A DNA stretch of 64,000 nucleotides from Calothrix sp. PCC 7716 (GCF_019977735.1 NZ_AP025018.1:10606580-10670579); one strand, 5' to 3'. Counted from the first letter of the stretch, positions 35,951-44,904 are shown. Made by a program: numbers and translations. The notes: generated by a model from the letters alone, not told the origin.

Positions 35951-36222
35951 CGTGTGCGTTAGTATTACATCCGAGCATATTAGCCTTTGACGAAGCAATC
36001 AGCGCACTAGATAACAGAACCCAAGCAATACGAGTGCGAAAGTTTAGAAAACTTAATGTTACCTGCATCTCCTGTAGCATACCGTCTCAGCACAATACGC
36101 AACGCTGATAAAATTTATGTTTTACAAAACGGTAGATTAATCCAACAAGGTAACTTTGACCAACTAGCACAGCAACCAGGTTTGTTTAGTCAGTTGATTC
36201 GCGGCACCAAAAATTATAAAAT
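35951..36222 (+). pseudogene. Duplicated 3' fragment of the ABC2 gene
   Basis: About 270 bp match the ABC2 gene at 34775-35045, from the end of the signature motif through the Walker B (FDEAISALDN) and H-loop (AYRLSTIRNADKIYVLQNG) to the C terminus. Indels break the frame near 36030-36070. It follows the double-glycine peptide gene, so the peptide is bracketed by ABC2 tails. Confidence 0.85.
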
Positions 36223-36297
36223 TAAATATATCCATCTGATTTGTCACATGGTTTATATTTAGAATATAATTACAAATACAAAGCCAAGCAAAAATAT

Positions 36298-36672
36298 ATG
36301 GTTAGTTTTAGTATTTCAAAAAATTCTTCTGCTGAATCTTCTAAGCTAACTTACGGCGTGCTAATTGATCAAGAACAAGATGGTCAATTTAGTGCAGTCG
36401 TACCAGGATTGTCAGACTATAAAAGTCTAGGTGTAACTGAAGATGAAGCAGTATCGAAATTGCAGCAAATTTTGCAAGAACGTTTAAAAAATTCAAAAAT
36501 AGTTACTTTGGAAGTAGAATCAACATCAAATGAAGACCCTTGGGAGAATATATTTGGCATGTACAAGGATAACCCACTTTTTGATGAGGTACTAGCTGAA
36601 ATAGAAGCAGAACGCGCAAAACTAGACGCAAAAATGGAAGAGTATTACAAACAACTCGATGAGCAAGGATGA
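36298..36672 (+). CDS. HicB-like antitoxin
   Basis: A protein of about 124 residues, starting at ATG 36298. The N-terminal half is a HicB/DUF1902-like fold (YGVLIDQEQDGQFSAVVPGL, then GVTEDEAVSKLQQILQERL). The C-terminal half is a charged helix (IFGMYKDNPLFDEVLAEIEA). It is followed after six bases by a PIN-type toxin frame, as in cyanobacterial HicB-like/VapC pairs. It would neutralise the toxin and autorepress the operon. Confidence 0.75.
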   Translation: MVSFSISKNSSAESSKLTYGVLIDQEQDGQFSAVVPGLSDYKSLGVTEDEAVSKLQQILQERLKNSKIVTLEVESTSNEDPWENIFGMYKDNPLFDEVLAEIEAERAKLDAKMEEYYKQLDEQG

Positions 36673-36678
36673 GTCAAA

Positions 36679-36906
36679 GTGGATATTATATGGGTGCTAG
36701 ATACAGATCATTTATCACTTATACAACGAGGCTATCCAAATGTAAAACAACGTTCTGATGAAATAGGCTCTGGAAAGGCGATAACAGTTGTAACATTGGA
36801 AGAGCAAATGAAGGGATGGCTTAATCTTATTAACAGGTATAACGATCAACCTTCTCAATCTGAAAAATTAATATTAGCTTACAATTGTTTAACTTTACTC
36901 GGTTAA
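36679..36906 (+). pseudogene. Truncated VapC-type PIN toxin
   Basis: The frame begins with GTG and reads IIWVLDTDHLSLIQRGYP, the PIN start with its first catalytic Asp. It continues VVTLEEQMKGWLNLI (second acidic residue). It stops after 75 codons, about half the usual 130-140, before the C-terminal acidic residues. The toxin is therefore probably inactive, leaving the HicB-like antitoxin without its partner. Confidence 0.65.
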
Positions 36907-37109
36907 TCACTTCCACAGAATTTGATGGATTTGAAAACCAAAATTATGATGATGGAATATCAGAAAGAACTCAAAAACTGTCTCAAGTATTACAGCAAAA
37001 CTTGATTAACATTACAGAAAATAGATTTTTTGACTACTATTTATACTATATAGGACAAACACGCTGGGGCGACTGGGCTGGTGTTTGGACACAACAACCT
37101 TGGCATTAA
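36885..37109 (+). other. Possible small protein ending RWGDWAGVWTQQPWH
   Basis: A 74-codon frame overlapping the end of the broken toxin. Its second half is homologous to the repeat at 35264-35340, with mostly synonymous changes in this frame, which suggests it was once coding. The aromatic-rich C terminus is unusual. I do not recognise a family and the start is uncertain. Confidence 0.35.
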
Positions 37110-37149
37110 ACAGTGAGTGCTTGTTTTTTTATTATCCCAAAAGCTCTAC

Positions 37150-37572
37150 TTAATTCATTACCAACCAATTTTCTATTGTTAGGTTTTGAAAATCTGAATA
37201 ATCAGCAACGTTATTTGTGACTAAAATCAGGTTATTTACTTTAGCTATTGCACCAATTTGTCCATCAGCATATGCTGGAGTTTTACCAATTGTTGTCAGT
37301 CTTGCTCGTTCCACAGCAAACCACTCAGCAGCTGCGGTATCATAGGGAAGGAGAGGTATTTTGTGTTTCACTTCTGCATATAAATATGCTTCAATAATCG
37401 GGCGCTTTTTAGACTCTACTGGTAAACGATAACAGCCAAATAGAAGCTCATGAAACACCACAGTTGCAGTACCAATTTCGCCTGAATATTGCTGTAGCAT
37501 CCTGACTACGTTTGGATTTGGGCGGGGGCGTAACGGTTCTGAGAGAATATTAGTATCTAAAAGAAAGCGCAT
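37150..37572 (-). CDS. vapC: PIN-domain toxin VapC
   Basis: A 140-residue PIN ribonuclease. Visible features are MRFLLDTNILSEPLRP (first Asp), the ATATVVFHELLFG-like second acidic region, and PAYADGQIGAIAKVNN followed by LVTNNVADY (late acidic residues). It is full length and follows its antitoxin gene by four bases on the minus strand. VapC toxins usually cut tRNA or rRNA; the target is unknown. Confidence 0.88.
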   Translation of the reverse strand: MRFLLDTNILSEPLRPRPNPNVVRMLQQYSGEIGTATVVFHELLFGCYRLPVESKKRPIIEAYLYAEVKHKIPLLPYDTAAAEWFAVERARLTTIGKTPAYADGQIGAIAKVNNLILVTNNVADYSDFQNLTIENWLVMN

Positions 37573-37576
37573 AAAA

Positions 37577-37852
37577 TTAAAATATTACCTCACGCCCAGA
37601 TGATTTATCTCTTACCGAAGCAAAAACTTCATCTGGATTTATATCTGCTGCTTCTATATCATACTCCTTTCTAAATCTTTCTATAGATTCCCAAAAGTTT
37701 GGTGTTTTGTTAAGTAATTTTTCATATTCTGCATGAGAAAGTATAACAGCAATCTGTTTGCCCTGCTGAGTAATTTGAACTGCTTCGCCTTGTTCAGCTT
37801 CCTGAAGAATTTTGTCTAAATTGGGAGGAATTTGTTCGATTGAATATTGCAT
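37577..37852 (-). CDS. Phd/YefM family antitoxin
   Basis: A 91-residue protein with the Phd DNA-binding fold (QIPPNLDKILQEAEQGEAVQ, then GKQIAVILSHAEYEKLL) and a C-terminal tail that binds the toxin. It lies four bases upstream of the VapC gene, an intact toxin-antitoxin pair. Confidence 0.85.
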   Translation of the reverse strand: MQYSIEQIPPNLDKILQEAEQGEAVQITQQGKQIAVILSHAEYEKLLNKTPNFWESIERFRKEYDIEAADINPDEVFASVRDKSSGREVIF

Positions 37853-38008
37853 AAATAGAATTATTTACTTAAATCGATTTTTACCTATTGATATATTAGC
37901 ATTCATATTCGACATTATCAATAACCCAGCACATAAATGGATGGGCATTAATCAACATCGTTATTCGTTTTAATCTGTTGGGCCTTTGAAAACTATTTAA
38001 AACATCAT

Positions 38009-38616
38009 CAGGGTAAGCGCATCTCAAATGCTATTGACAAGCGGATTTAGAAGTATCATCATCAGATAAACAGGCAGCAAGAATAGTCAGCATATAGTTA
38101 TTGTCCATAGCGGCTCGTTTTGATTTTTGACGATTACTACGTTTGAACGATTGCTCCAAATTTAATGCATTGATTGCAAGTCGTCGTAGTAATGATAAGT
38201 TTTGTGGAGCATGACCAGTACGGACGCGACAAGCATCTTCATTAAATGTAACATCTAGGCTCCAATGTAAACTATTCTCAATACCCCAATGCAAACGAAT
38301 AGCTTGCCCTAATTTATTCGCATCACAGTCTAAGCTAGTTAGATAAAACTGAACTTCGCGTGTTGTTTTATTCCATAAGTGCCGTACACGTACAACCATG
38401 ACCACACATTTAAGTCCTACCCAATCAGAATGATTGTGTAAAGATGGTAGTTGAGAAATAGGAACACACCAAACTTGCCGCTTTTCGGTACGATGATGAC
38501 CTCTTTCTATCCTTTCTGAGTAACTATTAATAACGCCTTCAAATCTAGGGTGTTGACTTTGGGCGCCTCGTGATGATATTTCTTCATACAGGATATATGT
38601 CGTTTTATACCCAGGC
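38009..38616 (-). mobile_element. ISAs1-family transposase remnant
   Basis: The minus-strand frame 38031-38616 codes for the C-terminal half of an ISAs1 transposase: RGHHRTEKRQVWC, LHWGIENSLHWSLDVTFNED, and RRLAINALNLEQS are characteristic. An apparent IS end (CAGGGTAAGCGCATCTCAAA) begins at 38009. The N-terminal half is missing where the element abuts the plus-strand transposase at 38635. The first 70 codons of the open frame (up to 38831) are antisense to that gene and not part of the protein. Confidence 0.8.
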
Positions 38617-38634
38617 TTGGGGAGCTGGTTTGTG

Positions 38635-38865
38635 ATGAATGAGTTTAAAAGTCCAGTAAGTCGCTTGGCGCGTTTGTTTAGGCTAAGTAGAGACAATTGG
38701 AAAGAAAAAGCTCTAGATAAGCAAGAAAGGCTTAGAGCGCTTGAGATAAAGGTTAGAGATTTGTCACTTTCAAGGGAAAATTGGAAAAAGCGTGCAATGG
38801 AGGCTGAAAACCAATTACGTTCAAAAGCCACCCAATCAGTTGATGGGCAAAAAAAGGGGATGTGA
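38635..38865 (+). CDS. Coiled-coil protein of a transposon
   Basis: A 76-residue, highly charged helical protein (LRALEIKVRDLSLSRENWKK) starting at ATG 38635. It overlaps the next frame at 38862, so the two are probably translated together. It looks like the short N-terminal partner of a two-gene insertion element. The segment 38635-40194 has no GGCGCC site. Confidence 0.5.
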   Translation: MNEFKSPVSRLARLFRLSRDNWKEKALDKQERLRALEIKVRDLSLSRENWKKRAMEAENQLRSKATQSVDGQKKGM

Positions 38866-39248
38866 ACTTTGAATCGGACATAATTTCAAGTCCTCAAACA
38901 GAAACAGTCAGAGCAAGTGGTCATCATTACTGCGTTCAAACTGTGCAACTTGCGGTGAAAGAAATAATTAACTGTGGAAGTAGTTTACGAGGAGTTGGAA
39001 AAATCTTCGGGTTATATGAAGAATTCACGTCTCTGGAGGCACCAAGTTTTAGCATTATTAGAAAATGGCTAGGTCGCATTGGTTTATATGAGTTGAATAG
39101 AGAAAAAGAATATCGAACTGATTGGATTTTTATTATTGACTTAACAGTAGAACTAGGGACACAAAAATGCTTAGTGGTGTTAGGAGTTACTCAAGAATAT
39201 TTTGAACAAAGTGTTTTACCTTCAAAACGAGGTTTATCGCCTGACTGA
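38862..39248 (+). pseudogene. Transposase, N-terminal part (frameshifted)
   Basis: A 128-codon frame with IIRKWLGRIGLYELN (DNA-binding-like) and WIFIIDLTVELGTQKC, where the Asp is the probable first residue of a DDE triad. The frame ends at 39248, while the rest of the protein continues in the +1 frame from about 39202. A single indel in the overlap, or a programmed shift, separates them. Confidence 0.6.
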
Positions 39249-40194
39249 TGTTCAACTTTTAGCGATTGAAATTATGTACTCGACCAAAGGGGAGCTAATT
39301 GAGCAAAAATTGACTGAATTGAGTAATAAGGTTGGTTATCCATTACAAATAGTATCTGACCACGGCAGCGACCTTGAAAGAGGAATCAGACTTTATAAGG
39401 AAAAATATCCTGATGTTGTTTATACTTACGATGTAACTCATGCAATGGCTTTATTTATTAAATATGAGTTAGAGAGGTCGGATAAATATCAATCCTTTCG
39501 GGTTGAGTGTAATCAGTGCCGTCGAAAACTTCAACAGACAGAATTAGCATTTCTATCTCCTCCATCTCAACGTTCTCTGTGTCGTTATTTTAATATTGAA
39601 AGTTTGATTAATTGGGCACAAATGGTCTTAAATGCTCCAATTGAAATAATAATTGGATTGGCACCAAATATTGAGCCAGATATCTTAAACGAAAAATTGA
39701 AAGAAAAGTTTGCATGGTTAAATAACTATCAAAATGAAATTTTGATTTGGAGCCAAATGGTTACAACTACAAGGAACTTAGAAACTCAGTTAAAAACTTG
39801 TGGAATTAACCAACAATCTGTAGATATTTTTGAGCTAGACGAAGTTTTGTTAAATACAAATTTAAGCTCGAATTTTAGACAAAATATTCTTGAATTTATT
39901 ACCAGCGAAAGTAGTCAGATTCCTGAAGGACAGACTTTTTTGGGAACTTCTGATGTGCTTGAGTCAATTTTTGGTAAATACAAGCAGTTTTCTTCTAAAT
40001 CTCCAATAAAACAGATGGGTCAAATGATTTTGAATATTTCTTTATGCACTATGAATCTAACTACTTCAGTGGTAAAACAAGCATTAGAAACAGTTCGATA
40101 TGCTGACCTAGAAATTTGGTTAACTAAAGTTTTTGGACAATCAATGCTTTCAAAGAGAAGAATTGTATTTTCTAGTTATAATGACAATATATAA
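39202..40194 (+). pseudogene. Transposase, C-terminal part (frameshifted)
   Basis: This continues the DDE domain: LQIVSDHGSDLERGIRLYKE holds the second Asp and TSDVLESIFGKYKQF the probable Glu. The IS family is not one I can name, and terminal inverted repeats were not found. With the 38862 frame it would give a protein of about 440 residues. Confidence 0.6.
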
Positions 40195-41141
40195 TCGTAA
40201 ATACTTACGTATTAAAAGCTGTTTACAAAACTTAAAACTTTAGAGTGTAAATAAGATGAAATACCCACAATCCAATCACTTTTTCATGTATTAACTTCTG
40301 TGCGTATTTTAGAATATTATATTTATTCGCTTGATTATAGGCGCCGTGGCGTGGTTACAAGCTGAAGCTTATAACCTCCGCGCTCTTGTGAATATAGTTT
40401 TTGTTAGTATTATATTTTAAGTTCATATTTGGTATATAACGACCTGTTTATTTTTACTAACCTGTTTTTTACTGACTAGTGACCGATAGGGCACTCAAGT
40501 CAGTAAAAAACAGGTACCGGGTTGGGGTTTGGGGAAGGCACTCCTTCCCCAACACGTTTGGGCTTTATGATAATTGTGAAAAACTCTTTATTTCTTAATA
40601 AACCTATTTACTGATAACAAAGTTATGCGGAAACGTTTGCGGTGTCGGTTTCCATCCTGCCTAAGTTTCCAAGACAAGCGTTTTTATTAGAACACAGCAT
40701 GGCTATTGTATATATTTTAAATTGTATTGGATTTGTGGAGCATCTATTGGTCGCTATAGTTTTTGACTCATTTTAAGACCAGATGAGTTTCAGCAAGGCA
40801 AGTAAAAAGACCAAACGTTTAATTCAATTAATAATTTATTATTTAAAGCAGAGTTATGTGGCGCAGCGGCGCAAGGCGCCCGCATGGCTTAAGTGATTTG
40901 TAAGAATAATAAATTTATTCAAAAACACCACATAACAACTACTTACCCCAACATATTGAGCCGATACTATTAATGCACTGATTTTTTTGATTTTTTAACC
41001 GGGAGTGATTTTTTATTTTTAGAATCGGAGCGTGCTTTGTAAAGAAAGAGTTGGTCGAAAACCTCGCATGTTGAGTCCGAGTTACGACGACACAAAAATA
41101 GCATGAAGTTTTTTCGGCTAATTTCCCACAAAGTCAACAGC
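40195..41141. other. Gene-free stretch with two inverted repeats
   Basis: No gene is seen in this 947-bp gap. A 17-bp inverted repeat (CCTGTTTTTTACTGACT at 40461-40477, partner at 40498-40514) is followed by a GC-rich hairpin at 40529-40552 (TTGGGGAAGG / CCTTCCCCAA). They may be IS ends or small repeats. The left part adjoins the transposase remnant. Confidence 0.5.
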
Positions 41142-41459
41142 CTACCATGCTACAATAACCAAAGAGGCACGTCTTGTTGCTAACTGAATATAGTAGTTAT
41201 TTTTTGGGCCTACAGGGTCAGCAACTTTACGAAGCTCACAAGGTTTAGTCGCGCGGTAAGCAAACAGGTTAACTACTTTAAGAGAACCATAACCCAAAGA
41301 TTGAGCAAAATTAATGCATTTACGGAGTGTGGGGTCATCTTGGTTTGCATCTGCGGTACTTGGGTTGAGCATTACAAAGGTAATTTTCGGTTTACTTGCG
41401 TCCCACTTACGGCTGAGTAAGTAACGATAATCCCCTACAATTAGTGCAGATTTTTTCAA
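41142..41459 (-). pseudogene. Truncated DUF1643 protein
   Basis: A 105-codon frame matching the N-terminal two thirds of DUF1643 proteins (YLLSRKWDASKPKITFVMLN, PSTADANQDDPTLRKCINFA, VVNLFAYRATKP). It ends at LVIVAW, where the family normally continues with a Gly-rich segment. Full-length members are about 160-170 residues, so this copy is probably a 3'-truncated remnant. Confidence 0.6.
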
Positions 41460-41701
41460 GGCAATGTTTTGATTTACGTTTAGTTAATTCGGCGCCAAGG
41501 CTATGCTATGTGCGATTGGGTATATAGCATAGCAAACTATAAAATATAGTTGTGACACGATTCGGTGTTTGAGTCGAATATGGTCAACTTTATCAGTGTT
41601 GGCGCCTAAGTAAGTACATAAAAATGTACTAATGGGTGGTGTCTGTAATGCGCGCATGTTAGTGTATAAATTAAGGTAGATATTTATGGACTAAATTTTT
41701 T

Positions 41702-42385
41702 ATGAAGTGGAAAAACCTAAGCTTTTTGACTTGTGGATTTGTATTATCAACTACAATATCTTTTATTTTTACATCGGTAGCAAATGCAAATAGCAGCACA
41801 AATCTAAATCCAAGTTTAGTCCCAGAGTCAGGAAAAACTGCTCAAGATTTTGTACCATCAGGTTGGAAGCTTCAGGATAAGGTAGATGGAGATATTAACA
41901 ACGACCGTCAACTAGATACAGTATTAACATTAATCCAAGCAGGGACACAAAATGATGAGCGTGCGCGTGGATTAGTAGTTTTAGTCAAGCAATCGAATGG
42001 GCAGTTACGGCGCCTAGCTGTTGCAAATAAACTTCTACTATGTTCGTCTTGTGGAGGTTTACTAGCTGGACCAGATGGGGCAGGTTCAAATATAGAGATT
42101 AAAAAAGGTGTTATCACAATATCTCAACTAAGTGGTTCACGATTTGCTCGTGAAACCAAACATCGTTTCTGGATAGATAAATCATCTGGGCGCCTTGTGT
42201 TAATTGGTAAAGATATCTTTGATTTTGACCGTGGTAATGGCGATTCAACTTTGGTTAGTAGTAACTATTTAACTGGGCAACAAATTGTAGAAAAGTCCCA
42301 GCGTCAAAAAGTAGTTTCTACTAAAAAGTCTACTATTCCCAAGACCAAGCAGTTCATTGAAACTGTTAATATTGAAACTAATTAA
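41702..42385 (+). CDS. Secreted protein of unknown function
   Basis: A 227-residue protein with a signal peptide (VANA at about residue 29). The segment KVDGDINNDRQLDTVLTLIQ resembles a dockerin/EF-hand-like calcium loop, as in FG-GAP-type proteins, and LLLCSSCGGLLAG holds a close cysteine pair. The rest is beta-rich and the C-terminal 40 residues are basic and polar. Expected in the periplasm or outside; function unknown. Confidence 0.65.
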   Translation: MKWKNLSFLTCGFVLSTTISFIFTSVANANSSTNLNPSLVPESGKTAQDFVPSGWKLQDKVDGDINNDRQLDTVLTLIQAGTQNDERARGLVVLVKQSNGQLRRLAVANKLLLCSSCGGLLAGPDGAGSNIEIKKGVITISQLSGSRFARETKHRFWIDKSSGRLVLIGKDIFDFDRGNGDSTLVSSNYLTGQQIVEKSQRQKVVSTKKSTIPKTKQFIETVNIETN

Positions 42386-42429
42386 TTTTGCCCAATAAGG
42401 AACTTTCAAAAATTTAATTCTCCCGGAAT

Positions 42430-42493
42430 GTGGAGTGGGCATCTGAAGCTTACACCTCCTTTGAATGAACGGGCGGGATGCCCATTCCACAAG
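42430..42493. repeat. Dispersed hairpin repeat (copy 5, split)
   Basis: TGTGGAGTGGGCATC at 42430-42444 pairs with GATGCCCATTCCACA at 42477-42491, separated by 32 bases. This copy has an insertion in its loop relative to copy 3. Confidence 0.65.
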
Positions 42494-42635
42494 AAAATAT
42501 TAAAGTTAGTGATTGGGCTGGTGTTTGGGGATTTAGACCGGAACGCTCTGCATTGGTAACATTTTGTTTTATGCCATTTCAAATTTACCTCAAAATCGAT
42601 AGAATATTTGGAATAATGAGACAAAGGTTATATAT

Positions 42636-42863
42636 ATGCCTGAAATTGAAGATTACGGGATTACAGTAGAAGAGTATTTAGAGGGGCTAGAAAAAGGTGT
42701 TGATGTTTTGGAATTAAGGCGCTTAGAAGAATGGGGAGTTCCTACAGATTTAGCTTTGGAACTTATGACTCTTATACCCAAAGTAGCTAATCGTACAGCG
42801 ACACCTGAAGAAATTGTTAGAAGTTTAATGATTATGTCACCACCTCTTAGACAAATTAAATAA
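42636..42863 (+). CDS. Small paralogue 1 (TVEEYLEGLEKGVD family)
   Basis: A 75-residue acidic, helical protein (YGITVEEYLEGLEKGVDVLE, then LRRLEEWGVPTDLALELM). Family unknown. The gene at 42923 is about 80 percent identical and shares the bases before the ATG (GTTATAT), so the pair arose by tandem duplication. It has no double glycine and no cysteine, so I see no reason to call it a RiPP precursor. Confidence 0.6.
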   Translation: MPEIEDYGITVEEYLEGLEKGVDVLELRRLEEWGVPTDLALELMTLIPKVANRTATPEEIVRSLMIMSPPLRQIK

Positions 42864-42922
42864 GGTTTTACCGCGAAAGTTGATCAAATATTAGGTAGCA
42901 TAGCAAAATAAGGGTTATATCT

Positions 42923-43156
42923 ATGTCGGAGATAAAAGACTACGGCGTTACTGTGGAAGAATACTTAGAGGGATTAGAAAAAGGTGTTGATATTTTAGAA
43001 CTGAGGCGCTTAGAAGAATGGGGAATACCTACAGATTTGGCGTTAGAACTTATGCAAATTACGCCTAAAGTAGCTAATGGCACAGCGACCCCTGAAGAAG
43101 TTGTTAGAGGTTTACTGATTATGTCACCACCCCTAAGACAAACTAAGAAAAACTAA
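42923..43156 (+). CDS. Small paralogue 2 (TVEEYLEGLEKGVD family)
   Basis: A 77-residue tandem paralogue of the preceding gene, 59 bp after its stop. Changes between the two are mostly conservative (V/I, D/E, T/Q), suggesting both have been under selection. Function unknown. Confidence 0.6.
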   Translation: MSEIKDYGVTVEEYLEGLEKGVDILELRRLEEWGIPTDLALELMQITPKVANGTATPEEVVRGLLIMSPPLRQTKKN

Positions 43157-43193
43157 ATAGTGTTTTTTAGAGATTTAGTTAATACTATGAGAT

Positions 43194-43222
43194 TGGGACA
43201 GGCAGGGATGCCTGTTCCACAA
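43194..43222. repeat. Dispersed hairpin repeat (copy 6)
   Basis: GGGACAGGCAGGGATGCCTG then TTCCACAAG, nearly identical to copy 1 at 1591-1617. Confidence 0.7.
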
Positions 43223-43369
43223 GATGTATATTTATGATAATTTTAAATATTATATTCAGTAGCTTCACTGAGTTAGTTAAAATACATTTGTATTAAAACA
43301 CGCAAAATTACGGAATACTTAATGAGGTCATAGTTGTATTGTGGAAACATACGCAACTCAGTACTACCT

Positions 43370-44782
43370 ATGACAATTCAGTTTCCCTTAGTGACTAATG
43401 GTTCGCAGATAGTGGATTCAGATGGGCAAGTTATTTTACTGCGTGGAGTTAATTGGTCTGGGTTTGAAACAGATAATCATGCACCGCACGGACTGTGGAC
43501 AAGAGATTGTACAGACATGCTGGTTCAGATTAAGAAGCTAGGTTATAATGTTATCCGTTTACCTTTTTCTGTAGAATGTTTGAGTTCTAATTGGGTAACG
43601 GGGATTGATTTTAAGAATGGTAAAAACCGAGTTCTAAAGGATAAGAAACCTTTGGAAGTGATGGATTTTGTTATTCAAGAAGCTGGGCGCCAAGGTTTGA
43701 TGATTCTTTTAGATTGTCATCGACTTAATGACTTTTACACTCCGCAGTTATGGTATGGAGATGGTTTTTCTGAAGAAGATTGGATTGATGCATGGACATT
43801 ACTAGCGAAACGGTACAAAAACCAAGCAAATGTGATTGGTGCAGACTTAAAGAATAATCCGCATGGCGCCGCAACTTGGGGTAGTGGAGATATTGCGACA
43901 GATTGGAGACTAGCGGCAGAACGTTGTGGAAATGCCATTTCCAGTGTAAATCCTAATTGGTTAATTGTAGTCGAGGGAATTTCTGGTTCTGTTGCAGGGC
44001 AAAAACTTTCAAAACATTGGTGGGGTGGTAATTTAGAAGGTGTTCGCAATAATCCTGTTCGGTTATCAATTGCGAATAAGCTGGTATATTCTGTACATGA
44101 GTACGGCGCCGGAGTTTTAGCGCGAGAATGGTTTCAAAAACCAACATCAGAAATATTAGACCTTCTCAAATACCGTTGGGAAATGGGTTTTAAGTATATT
44201 GCTTCTGAAAATATTGCTCCAGTTCTAATTGGAGAATTTGGCGGCGAGAGTGTAAATAAAGATACAGTAGAAGGGTTATGGCAGAAAGCGTTGGTTGAGT
44301 ATATTCAAGAAAATCAACTTCATTACACTTACTGGTCTTGGAATCCTAATAACGGTCATACGAGCGGAATATTACAAAACGACTGGATAAATATTAATCA
44401 GGAGAAACAAGATTTACTCGCAACAACTTTATTTGAGGCGCCTGTATCGACGGTAACAAAAGTAGCTTCAACTAATATGTTGGACATCGAGATAATTATT
44501 GAATCAAATTGGGATAAGAGACTATGTGTACTTTTTCGAGTCACCAATAATAGCGAAACTTTTGCACCGAAGTGGAAATTATCATTTATTCCCGGTCAAG
44601 TACAAATTAATCAAATTTGGAATGGTAAATTTTACTTACAACCACCAACCGTAACTGTCATACCAGAAGATTCTGGTATAAGTTTAGCACCAAACCAAGT
44701 TGTTGAGATTGGATATTGTGCCGAAAAATTCGGCAGCAATTATCAACCCAGTGATGTCAAATTAATACTTACTAGTCATTAA
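43370..44782 (+). CDS. GH5 endoglucanase-like protein with CBM2-like tail; acid/base Glu replaced
   Basis: A protein of about 470 residues, starting at ATG 43370. Residues 1-360 are a GH5 (beta/alpha)8 domain close in pattern to Acidothermus E1 cellulase (LLRGVNWSGFE, DWRLAAERCGNAISSVNPN, WWGGNLEGV, YTYWSWNPNNGHTSGILQ-type segments). The nucleophile Glu is present in PVLIGEFGGE, but the acid/base position, normally N-E-P, reads DLKNNPHG: Asn163 (codon AAT at 43856) replaces Glu. The C-terminal 100 residues resemble a cellulose-binding CBM2. No signal peptide is evident from this start. It may be a non-hydrolytic cellulose binder or very slow enzyme. Confidence 0.85.
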   Translation: MTIQFPLVTNGSQIVDSDGQVILLRGVNWSGFETDNHAPHGLWTRDCTDMLVQIKKLGYNVIRLPFSVECLSSNWVTGIDFKNGKNRVLKDKKPLEVMDFVIQEAGRQGLMILLDCHRLNDFYTPQLWYGDGFSEEDWIDAWTLLAKRYKNQANVIGADLKNNPHGAATWGSGDIATDWRLAAERCGNAISSVNPNWLIVVEGISGSVAGQKLSKHWWGGNLEGVRNNPVRLSIANKLVYSVHEYGAGVLAREWFQKPTSEILDLLKYRWEMGFKYIASENIAPVLIGEFGGESVNKDTVEGLWQKALVEYIQENQLHYTYWSWNPNNGHTSGILQNDWININQEKQDLLATTLFEAPVSTVTKVASTNMLDIEIIIESNWDKRLCVLFRVTNNSETFAPKWKLSFIPGQVQINQIWNGKFYLQPPTVTVIPEDSGISLAPNQVVEIGYCAEKFGSNYQPSDVKLILTSH

Positions 44783-44787
44783 ACATT

Positions 44788-44849
44788 CTTGTGGGACAGG
44801 CAAGGATGCCCATCCCAATATAGGCGGGCGGGGACGCCCGCTCCACAAG
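44788..44849. repeat. Dispersed hairpin repeats (copies 7 and 8, adjacent)
   Basis: CTTGTGGGACAGGCAAGGAT then GCCCATCCCA, and a second hairpin GGCGGGCGGGGACGCCCGCT then CCACAAG, lie side by side. They sit between the converging GH5 and glycosyltransferase genes. Confidence 0.7.
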
Positions 44850-44885
44850 AGTATTCTATAAGAGTATTCTATAAGAGTATTCTAT
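44847..44885. repeat. Tandem 13-mer, three copies
   Basis: AAGAGTATTCTAT occurs three times head to tail with no mismatch, directly after the hairpin repeat. It is a short tandem repeat likely to vary in copy number. Confidence 0.9.
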
Positions 44886-44904
44886 AATAATAGCCTACAA
44901 GTTA

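Noticed and set aside
42478-42669. A 63-codon frame containing SDWAGVWG, similar to GDWAGVW at 37070-37090.
   Set aside because: It starts inside a hairpin repeat and overlaps the next gene. The shared 15 bases are too few to claim homology or an attachment site.
42636-43156. The tandem small proteins as RiPP precursors.
   Set aside because: They lack a double-glycine or other leader signature, cysteines, and a neighbouring modification or export gene.
44788-44885. The hairpins plus tandem 13-mers as a replication or integration site.
   Set aside because: No initiator gene, integrase or flanking direct repeats are present. A repeat element is the simpler reading.
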